Positions 1 to 8,861 of a DNA stretch of 64,000 bases are shown one piece after another; within the stretch, counting starts at the first letter, position 1; each line of letters begins with the position of its first letter. A program made the translations under genes and the position numbers. Origin of the DNA: Erythrobacter sp. ANT-B3C2 (GTDB lineage Bacteria; Pseudomonadota; Alphaproteobacteria; Sphingomonadales; Sphingomonadaceae); NCBI GenBank assembly GCA_001683845.1, contig LXQI01000001.1, forward strand, positions 23,376 through 87,375. Direction: 5' to 3'. Under the pieces are notes generated by a model that saw nothing but the letters and a program-made list of their open reading frames with translations, did no database searches and had not been told where the DNA came from.

Positions 1-36
1 CACCAGTATGTAAAATTCGACTTTTAGACGACCATC

Positions 37-230
37 ATGACGATCTGCTGCGCAAGCTCTACGAGCGGGAGACCGAGCCTCACGGTGAGCGCCGCGTGCA
101 TCTGCCTCAACATTTCGAGCTTGGATCTCGAGGCGGCACGGCGCTTGTGCGCCCTGACCGAGGAGCGGATGGGGCTTCCCTGCACCGATCCGATCGCCCT
201 CGAAGTCGAGACAATCGTAGAGGAGTTTTT
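37..230 (+). pseudogene. dgcN: Remnant of dgcN (DUF1611 family), C-terminal part
   Basis: Only the C-terminal part of a DUF1611/DgcN-like protein is visible. Residues reading ICLNISSLDLEAARRLC, followed by an ERMGLPCTDPI segment, resemble the end of the family, where an 'NTS.L...EA..L...TE..LGLP..DP' pattern is usual. DgcN works with the dipeptide epimerase DgcA in D-glutamate catabolism, and a dgcA remnant follows immediately, which supports the call. The P-loop N-terminal half lies outside the window or is lost. The frame runs on past the expected end into sequence belonging to dgcA in another frame, so the gene is not functional as written. The identification rests on recalled family patterns and on the neighbour, and is moderate. 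Confidence 0.5.
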
Positions 231-690
231 TGTCCCGCATCTTCCGCGCGCAGCACGACAGCTTCGGGCTGAAGCGTCCGTTTCCGATCGCGCGTGGGGT
301 CAAGACCGTCGCCGAGGTAGTCAGGGTCTTGATCAACGATGGCGACGCAGTCGGGCGGGACGAGGTGGTGTGTTATGTCCGTTACGGCGAAACTGTCGCC
401 AGAGCGCTCGATGCGATTGCCGAAGTGCGCGCGCTGGTCGAGCGCGGCTGCGGGCGGGACGATCTCCTGAATCGCGCCCGCCGCTGGTGCGGATCGCGAT
501 GCGCTCGATTGTGCATTGTGGGATTTGGAGTCCCGGCTCTCCGGCCGCACCGTCGCCGACCTGATTGGCCGCCTCGTCCGAGCCGATCGCCAGCGCGCTG
601 ACGGTAGGAATCGATGCGCCCGAGGCGATGGGGAGAGCCGCCGCGACGCTTTACGGGGCGTCGCTGCTCAAGGTGCCAGCGCGCCCGAAG
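230..690 (+). pseudogene. dgcA: Remnant of dgcA, L-Ala-D/L-Glu-type dipeptide epimerase (enolase superfamily)
   Basis: Three reading frames in succession carry pieces of one enolase-superfamily dipeptide epimerase. The first frame gives the N-terminal capping domain (PFPIARGVKT, then VCYVRYGETVARAL), like the family's 'FPI...TISRGSKT...VPYARYGET'. A shifted frame from about position 497 gives ALDCALWDLESRLSGRTVADLIG. A third frame from about 565 gives LTVGIDAPEAMGRAAATLYG followed by SLLKV. All three correspond to consecutive family blocks. The catalytic barrel with its lysines and metal ligands is absent after about 690, so the gene has at least two frameshifts and a truncation. It follows the dgcN remnant and precedes an intact TonB-dependent receptor. 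Confidence 0.7.
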
Positions 691-956
691 AGCACGAGGC
701 TGCCGGCGAAAACGTTCGGGATTGCCGATCGGGGTCGCTGGAAGGCCGGCGCTTTTGCCCACATCGTGTTCGATCCCAAGGCATACCGGGCGCGCGCCAC
801 GTATCAACGCCGCTACTGTTGCCATAACGTCACGTTTCGGGGGCCCAAGGCACGCATAATGAACCTGGGTTATGCCTCCGCCAACAGAAACTATGGCGAG
901 CCATGACATTCTTGTTACTTAATGCCGGCTGCTGCCGCTCAGGGGGGACCACCGTC

Positions 957-3938
957 ATGCGAGCTTCTGCGTCGTTTAAAGCGATCCTAATTTCAGGCAC
1001 CGCTTTTGCGGCTCTGGCGTGCCCTGCGCATGCGCAAGTCGTCGATACCCAAACGACTACGCAGCCGGCCGCCACGCCCACGGGCGCGGAGACCCCGGAC
1101 GAGAGTGCGGCTCTTACCGGTACCAACCAGAACGACGGCATCGTGGTGACCGGCTCGCGCATCCGCCGCGACCCGAACGACAGCGCGCTGCCGCTGCAGA
1201 TCATCACCACGCAGGAGATCGAGCGCAACGGCATCGTCAATCCCGAGCAGCTGCTCCAGTACATCACCACCAACGGCACCGGCGCCGACAACCTCGCGAG
1301 CAATGCGGACGTGGTGGAGGCCGGGCAGCGCGGCAACAACGGCGCGTCCTTCGCCAATCTTCGTAGCCAGGGCTCGGGCGCGACGCTCGTCCTGCTCAAC
1401 GGCCGCCGCGTCGCTGCGCACGGCCAGCAGGGCTCCGCGGTCGACGTCAACCAGATCCCCTTCGCAGCGGTCGAGCGGGTCGAAGTGCTCAAGGAAGGCG
1501 CCTCGGCCATCTACGGCACCGATGCCATCGGCGGCGTGATCAACTTCATTCTGCGCAAGGACTATCAAGGGCTGGGCGTGCAGGGCTTTGTGGACGTTGC
1601 CGAAGAGGGTGACCACACGATCTACCGCACCTCCGCGATCGCCGGTTACGGCGACCTGAGCGATCAGGGCTTCAACATCATGGGCGCGGTCAGCTACAGC
1701 ACCATTCCCGAGCTTCGCGGCGACCGGCGCGACTTCGTGAACACCTTCCAGCCTGATCGCGGCCTGTCGCCCGATACACGCGGCACCCCGCATGCGACCA
1801 TCCTGCCGCTTGCCGGAACCTTCATCACCCCGGGCAACACCAGCGTCCGCCCGGCACCGATCATCCCTGGCACCGACATTCGGGCGAGCGGCGGCATCAA
1901 CGTGCTCGACCTTCCGGGCGCTGAGGGCTGCGCCAGCATCGACGGCCAGGGCCCTTATGATGATGAGCTGTGGGATTTCCCCCAGGCGCAGCTCGCCTGC
2001 GCGTGGGACACGGGCCGTGCCGCCGTGCTCCAGCAGCCGTTGGAAACCTTGACCTATATCGGCCGCGGCGTGGTCCGTCTGGGCGACCACGAGATCGCGG
2101 CCGAAGTTACCGGATCGGACGCCACCGCGATCAAGCGCTTCTCCGACGTTCAGCTGATCCCCAACACCAGCTCGCAGAATTATTCGCACCCCAGCACGGG
2201 CGTGAATTACGGTCGCGTTTTCGACCGTCTGGTCGCTTACTTCCCCGAGCTCGAGGCGCGGCGAGGCCAGAGCCTGGGCTATCGCTGGCGTTGCACCCCC
2301 TGCGGGCGACGCGAGATCGTCACCGACACGCAGACATTCCGGGTCGCGTTGGGTGCAGACGGTCCGCTGTTCTCCGACTGGGATTACCGCACCGGCGCCT
2401 CTTACGCGTCGAGCGAATCGAGCTCGGAGCTCGGCGGCGGCTTCTACTTTCGCGGAACGCTTGGCAATGGTGCGCCGGACCCGAACGCGCCGATTGCGCC
2501 GGGAGCACCCGGGCCGGGCCTAATCGGCCTGCTCAACAGCGGGATCGTCAACGTTTTCCCCTTCCCTGGCGAGAGCCAGTCGGCAGCGGCGCTCGCCGGC
2601 CTCGATGCGGTCTCCGCGGAAGGCGTGGTGCTCTACGGCGGCAAATATTCGGTCACGCAGGTCGATGCGTCGGTGTCGGGCTCGCTGTTCAATCTGCCCG
2701 CCGGCGCGCTCAAGGCTGCGTTTGGCGTGGACTATCGCCGCGAGAAGTACCGCTTCAACGGCGACGAGCGTGAGGCAGCCTCACGGCCGGTAATCATCGC
2801 CGCCCCGTTCGACGATGCCAATGCGCTCGAAGGTGCGTCGCGCGACGTCAAGGCGGCTTATGTCGAGTTTCTCATCCCCGTGCTGCGCAGCCTCGAAGTG
2901 ACCGCCGCGCTTCGTGTCGACGACTATGAAGGCTTCGGCACCACGACAAACCCGCTCGTCGCGTTCAAATTCCGCCCGTTCGAGCCGCTCATGTTCCGCG
3001 GCAATTACAACACCGCCTTCCGCGCGCCGAACTTCAACCAAATCAACAACGGCGTGCAGGAGTCGCTCTACACCGGCCGGGACTTTGCGGATCCCGGGAC
3101 CTGCCCCGGCGGCCGGGCGGACTCGAACGTCCCCGGCTGCGCATCGCTCGAGCGGCAGGTCGATCTGCTGAGCGGCGGCAACCAAAATATCGGTCCCGAG
3201 ACTGCGGAGATGTACAGCCTGGGCGTCGTGTTCCAGCCGGCTCCGCTGTTCAGCGCCTCGGTCGATTATTACTCGATCAGCCGCGATGATACGATTACCG
3301 TGCTCGGGCTGGAACAGCTCATCGACAATTTCGACCTTTTCCCCGAGCGGTTCATCCGCCAAGGCGGCAATCTTGTGGCGATCGACCAGACGGTGATCAA
3401 CGCTGGCCAGTCGAAGACCGAGGGGCTCGAGATCGCCATGCGTGGCGGCTTCGATACCCCCGTGGGCCTGTTCAGCGCCGGACTCGACGGCACCTACTTG
3501 CTGACGCGACAGGACCGCGTGGTCGAAGGCGCCGAGTTCGTCGACCGGATCGGCGTCTTCTCGTTCAGCGGCGATCTCGGCCTCAAGTGGAAGCACAACG
3601 CCTTCGTCAGCTATACTAACGATGACCTGTTCGTGACGCTGACCCAGCTCTTCCGCAGCGGGTATGAGAACCAGCAGCTGCCCGGCATCGAGAACGGATC
3701 GGTCACGCGCCCCAATGTCGTCGAGGATGTCGATGATTACATCATCTACAATCTGTCGGTCGGCTTCAGCGGGGTCGAAGGAGTGCGGCTCACGGTGGGC
3801 GTGAAGAACCTGTTCGATACCGATCCGCCCTTTGCGATCAGCTACAACAGCAACACCGGCGCGGGCAGCAGCTGGGAGTCGCGTGTGGCGGACCCCCGCG
3901 GCCGTTCCTACACACTCTCCGCCGAGGTCAAGTTCTAG
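957..3938 (+). CDS. TonB-dependent outer-membrane receptor
   Basis: An intact 993-residue TonB-dependent receptor that would import a ligand across the outer membrane using proton-motive energy from TonB-ExbB-ExbD. The start at 957 gives a clean signal peptide (MRASASFKAILISG... cut after AHAQ) and is preceded by a G-rich ribosome-binding stretch; an in-frame ATG at 903 would spoil that signal. A linker is followed by a plug domain beginning near residue 58 (IVVTGSRIRRD) and containing VERVEVLKEGASAIYGTDAIGG. The rest is a 22-strand-type barrel ending in an aromatic residue (SAEVKF). The flanking genes on both sides (dgcN/dgcA and lysA) are broken, but this gene is not, suggesting continued selection. 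The substrate is not readable from sequence; the neighbours hint at D-amino-acid peptides. Confidence 0.93.
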   Translation: MRASASFKAILISGTAFAALACPAHAQVVDTQTTTQPAATPTGAETPDESAALTGTNQNDGIVVTGSRIRRDPNDSALPLQIITTQEIERNGIVNPEQLLQYITTNGTGADNLASNADVVEAGQRGNNGASFANLRSQGSGATLVLLNGRRVAAHGQQGSAVDVNQIPFAAVERVEVLKEGASAIYGTDAIGGVINFILRKDYQGLGVQGFVDVAEEGDHTIYRTSAIAGYGDLSDQGFNIMGAVSYSTIPELRGDRRDFVNTFQPDRGLSPDTRGTPHATILPLAGTFITPGNTSVRPAPIIPGTDIRASGGINVLDLPGAEGCASIDGQGPYDDELWDFPQAQLACAWDTGRAAVLQQPLETLTYIGRGVVRLGDHEIAAEVTGSDATAIKRFSDVQLIPNTSSQNYSHPSTGVNYGRVFDRLVAYFPELEARRGQSLGYRWRCTPCGRREIVTDTQTFRVALGADGPLFSDWDYRTGASYASSESSSELGGGFYFRGTLGNGAPDPNAPIAPGAPGPGLIGLLNSGIVNVFPFPGESQSAAALAGLDAVSAEGVVLYGGKYSVTQVDASVSGSLFNLPAGALKAAFGVDYRREKYRFNGDEREAASRPVIIAAPFDDANALEGASRDVKAAYVEFLIPVLRSLEVTAALRVDDYEGFGTTTNPLVAFKFRPFEPLMFRGNYNTAFRAPNFNQINNGVQESLYTGRDFADPGTCPGGRADSNVPGCASLERQVDLLSGGNQNIGPETAEMYSLGVVFQPAPLFSASVDYYSISRDDTITVLGLEQLIDNFDLFPERFIRQGGNLVAIDQTVINAGQSKTEGLEIAMRGGFDTPVGLFSAGLDGTYLLTRQDRVVEGAEFVDRIGVFSFSGDLGLKWKHNAFVSYTNDDLFVTLTQLFRSGYENQQLPGIENGSVTRPNVVEDVDDYIIYNLSVGFSGVEGVRLTVGVKNLFDTDPPFAISYNSNTGAGSSWESRVADPRGRSYTLSAEVKF

Positions 3939-4039
3939 GCCGATCCTCGGCCCGGGAGCGCCCGGCTTGCGCTGCGGTGCTCCCGGGCCGGCATGGCCCG
4001 CGCCAGGCGTGCGGCCACGCCTGATCTTCAGGATCTTGC

Positions 4040-5144
4040 ATGGAGTGCTTCGGGCTCCGCGAGGAGATCGTCCATTGCGAGGAGGTGCCGCTGCCGCTGA
4101 TCGCGCGCGCGGTCGGCACGCCCGTCTTCGTTCATTCGAGCGCCGCCATGCGCTGTCAGGCACGCGCCCTGCGCGCGGCCCTTGCTCCATTGCGCGATCC
4201 GCTCATTGCTTATGCGTTAAAGGCCACACATTGGCGCGGTTCTTCTCCGGCGTCGGCAAGACCGCCGATGAAATGGCGCCCGCGCTCGAAGGCGGGCTTT
4301 GACAGTGCGACCTTGAATGTGGTTCCCGAGGCCGAATTGTTCTTGCAGGTGGCCGTGCGCATGGGCCGCACGGCGCCCGTCGCCTTACGCTTCAACCCCG
4401 ATGTCGAACCGGGCTCGCATGCGAAGATTTCGATCGGCGCTGCGCACAACAAGTTCGGGATCCCGATCGGCGACGCACCCGCCGCTTGCGCGCCCGTCGG
4501 CGAGCTGCCCGGGTTGGAGCTCCAGGGCGTGGCCATCCACATCGGCAGCCAGCTCACCAGCCCTGCGCCGCTGGGGACGGCGTTCGGCCGGCTCGGCGTG
4601 ATGATCGAGCGGCTCTGCTCGGAAAGGCATGCGATCCGCATCGCCGATCGGGGCGGCGGGCTTGGCGTTCGCTACGATCCCTCGCTCCCGCTCCTGCAGA
4701 GCCCGGCCGGCTGATCGTCGGCGGGGCGGGCGTGCTGCTGACCGAAGTATTCCGGGTCAAATCCGGTGCCAGGCATCCGTTCGTGATCCTGGATGCCGCG
4801 ATGAACGATCTGATGCGGCCGAGCCTCGACGATGCCTGACACGATTGACCCGGTAGTCCCAAGGGCGAGCATATGATCGCCGCCGTGGTCGGACCGGTGT
4901 GCGAACCGGGGACACATTCGCGCTGGCGCGCCCGCTGGACCGTATCGCGGCGGGCGATCTGATGATCATCCGCACCGCCGGGGCCTATGCCGCCGCCATG
5001 AGCAGCACCTACAATTCGCGGCCGATAGCTCCCGAAGTGCTGATCGATGGCGGCGAGTGGGCGGTGGTCCGCGGTTGGCGCAACGTCGAGGATCTGCTCG
5101 CCGACGAACGGGTGCCCGCCTGGCTGGCGGCCGCCGGAGCCTAG
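4040..5144 (+). pseudogene. lysA: Degraded lysA, diaminopimelate decarboxylase
   Basis: Blocks of a fold-type III PLP decarboxylase, the last step of lysine synthesis, are spread over several frames. The first frame opens with a typical LysA start (CEEVPLPLIARAVGTPVFV) and reaches LIAYALKA. The segment that normally follows the PLP-binding lysine is deleted, and SGVGKTADEMAPALEGGL appears in another frame near 4240-4302. The original frame then resumes with [27 protein letters not shown] and [12 protein letters not shown] up to [12 protein letters not shown] second deletion is followed by [18 protein letters not shown] and [11 protein letters not shown] in a different frame, ending prematurely. 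The C-terminal block (DTFALARPLDRIAAGDL, STYNSRP) occupies 4899-5144. At least three frame disruptions and two deletions make it nonfunctional, so a working copy should exist elsewhere. Confidence 0.88.
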
Positions 5145-6343
5145 TCGGGGATCTTGGCCGCGAGCCATTCCTCGATTGCGAAATAGGCCGATCGGCCGGG
5201 CGGCGGCTGCTCCGGATTATTGGGCGCGAGATAGGCGATGCCCACGTTGCGCTGCCGGTCGATCCACAGGCCCGACTTCAGATTATAAGCTTCGCCCGCG
5301 TGACCCGTGACTTGCCGGCCGTTGCCGAACAGATCGTCGTTGCAGCCGCTCCCCCCCACCGGCAGCCTCTGCGCGGCGAGCCCGTAGGAGCAATAGAAAC
5401 CATCGCTGGTGTCGCCATTCGATCCGTCAAAGGTCCACACGGGGCGCAGGATCGTCTCGATACTCTCCTCGCGCAGGAACTGCCGGTCTTGGTGCCGCCC
5501 GCTGTTGAGCAGCAATTGGCCGATCACCGCCAGATCCGTAACCGATGCCCGGAAGCCGCCCTGGGGTGAGAATAAGGCGCCGTTGGAGCCAAGCGCGTAG
5601 CTGTCGAGATCGCAATCGGTTTCGCGGCGAAACACTGGGCAGGCCGGGCGACCGCCCGCGAGATCATCCAGCGCGACGCTGCCGTTGGGCCGGTAGAGCG
5701 TCACAGCGCGCGCGACCTTGGCGTCGCTGCACATTGTCCAGTTGAAGCAGGCGTCGAGCCCCAGCGGCTCCATTACCAGCCCGTGGATCAGCCGGTCGAA
5801 CCGCTGGCCCGTCGCTTTCTCCAGCGCCGATGCAACTACGGGGAAATTGAGGTTGGCATAGCTAAAATAGGTGCCGGGCGCGTGCGCCGCGTCGAACACC
5901 TTGGGATCGGCGACTGCGCCCTGCATGGTGCTTCCGAGCGGGATCACATAGGCTTCGCCCGCATCCTGCAGACTCGACGTGTGCGAGAGCAGCATGCGGA
6001 TGGTGATCGGCATATCGGGGTGGGCCGGATTGCGAAGCGCATATCCGAGCCATTGCGACACGTCGGCGTCGAGGTCGATCCGGCCCTGCTCCACCAGCCG
6101 CATCACGCCGAGCGCAACGATCAGCTTCGAACTCGAAGCCACGCGCGCGGGCTCATCGATGCCCATCGGCCGGCCCGAGGTGCGCTCGGCCAAGCCGGAC
6201 GCGCCACTGTCGCGCATGCGTGTGGCATCGAACGTCGCCCAGGCGTAAGTGGCGTCGCTCGGTGGAGGCGGAAGCCTGGAAGGTTGCACCCCGCAAGCTC
6301 CCAGCCCGAGCACTCCCGCCAGAAGAATTGCCCGCAACGGCAT
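5141..6343 (-). CDS. Class C beta-lactamase-related serine hydrolase, lipoprotein
   Basis: A 400-residue member of the beta-lactamase/transpeptidase-like superfamily (PF00144). A lipoprotein signal is clear: LAGVLGLGACG with the lipobox cysteine at residue 17, so the enzyme is probably membrane-anchored in the periplasm. The three catalytic elements are present: SxxK at residues 70-73 (SSSK), YxN at 162-164 (YAN) and a HAG triad near residue 344. Such proteins hydrolyse peptides or esters, for example D-amino-acid peptides. Its 3' end touches the end of the lysA remnant in convergent orientation. Proximity to dgcN/dgcA fossils makes a past role in D-amino-acid peptide use plausible, but this is inference. 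A true antibiotic-hydrolysing role is not indicated. Confidence 0.88.
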   Translation of the reverse strand: MPLRAILLAGVLGLGACGVQPSRLPPPPSDATYAWATFDATRMRDSGASGLAERTSGRPMGIDEPARVASSSKLIVALGVMRLVEQGRIDLDADVSQWLGYALRNPAHPDMPITIRMLLSHTSSLQDAGEAYVIPLGSTMQGAVADPKVFDAAHAPGTYFSYANLNFPVVASALEKATGQRFDRLIHGLVMEPLGLDACFNWTMCSDAKVARAVTLYRPNGSVALDDLAGGRPACPVFRRETDCDLDSYALGSNGALFSPQGGFRASVTDLAVIGQLLLNSGRHQDRQFLREESIETILRPVWTFDGSNGDTSDGFYCSYGLAAQRLPVGGSGCNDDLFGNGRQVTGHAGEAYNLKSGLWIDRQRNVGIAYLAPNNPEQPPPGRSAYFAIEEWLAAKIPD

Positions 6344-6866
6344 TATGACGTTCCCCTCGCTCGCAGCATCACCAGTCTATGCTGCTGCACGGCTGGCATA
6401 AACGACGCAACGTAAAATGCTCGTGCCACGCTCGACGCGGCCACCGGGGGGCTTCTCCCCAGCATGGCCCGGATCACTCGAGCCGCCCGGTCGCTCAGGA
6501 TTGCGAATGCCTCGCGCAGCTCGGCAAGATCGGCAGGATCGAGCGCACCTGCGGCGACTTCGTCCGTTGACCAGAGCAAGGTCATCGCCTCGTCGAGCAT
6601 GGCCCAGTTCGGAAAAATCCGGGTTTTGACCTCCTTCACGAGCAGCAGCTGCACGTCGAGGTGGCGGTCGTCCGACACGATCCGCGCCTAAAGCGCATCG
6701 ATCGAAGCGGCGACCGTTTCGATCAGCTGCAGGTAAAGATCGTGGCGGCAGATGAGCGCACCGGTGATCTGGTCGCGTGGGTTGTGGCGCCGCGCGCTCA
6801 TCAGGATTCCGGTAGTATCGCATGGTCGAAGCCGAATGGCCGGGAGCGATAGATCAGTTGCTTCAT
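6343..6866 (-). pseudogene. Broken BLUF-domain blue-light sensor gene
   Basis: The minus strand starts with MKQLIYRSRPFGFDHAIL, a typical BLUF start carrying the flavin-contacting tyrosine, but two stop codons follow directly. One frame over, GILMSARRHNPRDQITGALICRHDLYLQLIE continues the domain. An in-frame TAG after DAL (near 6689) interrupts it again before ARIVSDDRHLDVQLL, which ends the BLUF fold and leads into TRIFPNWAM and a short C-terminal region. So there is one frameshift and one nonsense codon. The product would have bound FAD and sensed blue light. The last codon overlaps the first codon of the downstream serine hydrolase, so the two may once have been co-transcribed. Confidence 0.8.
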
Positions 6867-7943
6867 CGTACCTTGGCTTCCCGCGCACGCCCCTGCCGTA
6901 AGGCTACGCCAAGCCGTGCGTCGCGGAAAGCGCCGCCGTCACCTAGATGGCGGGCTGGCGAAGGTCGGCCCCCGCCGCGCGGCCCCTTAACCGTCTGGTT
7001 TGGTCAAGCCAGGAGAGAAGGGCTTGAACCTGCTGCGCTTTAAGCGCGCGCTTGGCGGCGACTATTCGAATTTCGTTCCAAAGACGAAGTTCGTGGTAGG
7101 TGGGATCCAATGACGGGTGCCCCGTCGCTCATCAGCATCACGAGGTGAGCGCTGCAACCCACATCGGATAGGGTGAAGCAGCCGTTCGCGTGAATGGTTG
7201 GTTCCGAAGGTCGTCTAAGCTGCCGGTCGGGAGCCGACCAATTTGCAGACATTCGCGGGGTGAGGCATAAGTAGCGTCCCTTAAAGCTAGGAGCAGGTCG
7301 GTAGACTTGGCGCTACCGTTTGTAAGTGCGTTTCTGAGCACGCTGCTGGTGGGAGCAGTGGCGAAGCTGGTGGCGTCCTTTTTGCTTCTGCTGACCGCTC
7401 CGCTTGCATCGGCGGGTTCAGCGTGGCTCTCGGCTCGGTCCTTGGGCGATACACTTTCTCAAGCTTTTGGGCGCCGAAGCAGCAGTGCCGGCGATGGCAG
7501 CCATCGGCAGTGTCGTCGCGTTAGTGGTGCTTTGGCTCATCAGAAGAACCAATCGGTCAATCTCTAACAGCTTACTAAATTCCGCTTTTCGCGAAGCGCT
7601 AGGCCGCTCCAACCAGCTGGCGCCGCTCACCGGCTTTCATTGGCCAGCTGTCCGTATATTGCCGATCATAGCCAGCAAGCGAAGCAGCCGATCGAGAGCC
7701 GACCGAGAAGTGGGCAGGTGTTGCTTCGCCGATCCGGAATGGCATCTGGCGCAGGAGCGTCACGTTGAACTGAGTTCGTCCTGCGCAGATCAGCTGGCGC
7801 AAACGTCCTGCGGACGTGGCGCTCGTAACCGCTTTGCCGTTTTGGCGGAGTAGGCCTGATCCATGCGGAAGTGCTACGCGTAGCTCGGGGGTGCACAGAG
7901 TGTCGGAACTCTTTACGCTACCGGCATAGGGCAGGATTCATAC
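6867..7943. other. Intergenic stretch without a convincing gene
   Basis: About 1.1 kb with only short, poorly supported frames. The single hint of coding is on the plus strand. A frame starting near 7307 contains a hydrophobic segment (LLVGAVAKLVASFLLLLTAP). A different frame near 7480-7600 contains another (AAIGSVVALVVLWLIRRTNR). They could be the two halves of a small membrane protein split by a frameshift, but no family was recognised. Near 7013-7040 the minus strand has a GGTTCAAGCCC string reminiscent of a tRNA T-arm without a matching cloverleaf. The stretch looks like decayed DNA. Confidence 0.4.
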
Positions 7944-8861
7944 ATGGCGATACTGGCGATCGAGGATCTGACGAAACGGTTCGGCGATGTGCTCGCCGTT
8001 GACGGGCTCAGTTTCAAGGTCGCGCCGGGCGAAATCTTCGGCTTTCTGGGCGGTAATGGTGCCGGCAAGACAACCACCTTGCGCATGGTGCTCGACATCA
8101 TCCGTCCGACCAGCGGCCGGCTGGAGATCGCCGGAAGCACTCCCAACCGCCGCAACGCGCAGGCGATCGGCTTTTTGCCAGAGGAGCGCGGCCTCTACGG
8201 TAACATGTCGGCTATCGACACGATTATCTATTTCGGCCGGCTCAAGGGATTGGAGCCGGCAGCGGCCAGAGCCTACGGCCTTGAACTGCTGGAACGGTTC
8301 GGCCTCGCCGATCGCGCGAAAGCGAAGATCGGCGAGATGTCGAAGGGCATGGCGCAGAAGGTCCAGCTCGCCACCGCTCTCGTCAACCGGCCGCATCTGC
8401 TGCTCTTGGATGAGCCGTTCTCTGGCCTCGACCCGGTCAACCAGGGGTTGCTGGAGGAGGAGATCCTGCGCGCCTCGCGCGAAGGGGCCGCAGTGGTTTT
8501 TTCCACCCACGTCATGCAGCATGCGGAGCGCTTATGTGACCGCCTGTTGCTTCTGCGCCGGGGCAAGAAGCGGTTCGAGGGCACGCTGGACGAAGCACGC
8601 GCGTTGCTGCCTTCAAGAATCCAGGCGGTGGCCAAGGAGAGCATCGCGGGTGTTCCCGGCATCTCCAGGGCAACAAGGTGCGAACCGTTGGCCGAAGGCT
8701 GGAGCCTGTACCAACTGCAGCTGGAGGCGGGCCGCTCCTCTGCCCAGCTGCTCGAACATTGCACCACCCATGGCGTCCCGCTCCGCAGGTTCGAGGAAAG
8801 TCGGGCGAGCTTACACGACGTGTTTGTCCGGCTGGTCGGCGATGAGGAGATTGAGCGATGA
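7944..8861 (+). CDS. ABC transporter ATP-binding protein, NatA/ABC-2 type
   Basis: A 305-residue nucleotide-binding subunit that powers the permease encoded next. Walker A is GGNGAGKTTT near residue 36, the signature is the slightly unusual MSKGMAQK near 133, and Walker B is LLLLDEPFSGLD near 152. The H-loop is in STHVMQH. The final hundred residues form the regulatory tail common in NatA-like ATPases (DUF4162-like). The ATGA overlap with the permease gene (8858-8861) implies translational coupling. The family includes sodium and drug exporters, and sequence alone does not give the substrate. This is one of the intact cassettes within the otherwise decaying left third of the window. Confidence 0.92.
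   Translation: MAILAIEDLTKRFGDVLAVDGLSFKVAPGEIFGFLGGNGAGKTTTLRMVLDIIRPTSGRLEIAGSTPNRRNAQAIGFLPEERGLYGNMSAIDTIIYFGRLKGLEPAAARAYGLELLERFGLADRAKAKIGEMSKGMAQKVQLATALVNRPHLLLLDEPFSGLDPVNQGLLEEEILRASREGAAVVFSTHVMQHAERLCDRLLLLRRGKKRFEGTLDEARALLPSRIQAVAKESIAGVPGISRATRCEPLAEGWSLYQLQLEAGRSSAQLLEHCTTHGVPLRRFEESRASLHDVFVRLVGDEEIER

Noticed and set aside
993..2189. A long minus-strand frame of 398 codons opposite the TonB receptor.
   Set aside because: It is the antisense shadow of a GC-rich intact gene and has the biased composition of a shadow frame, without any domain.
5141..6343. Possible class C beta-lactamase conferring antibiotic resistance.
   Set aside because: The SxxK and YxN motifs are shared with many peptidases and esterases, the protein is a lipoprotein and no ampR-type regulator is nearby.
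7010..7045. Minus-strand GGTTCAAGCCC looks like a tRNA T-loop.
   Set aside because: The flanking bases do not form a T-stem, acceptor or anticodon arm, and no CCA follows at the right place.
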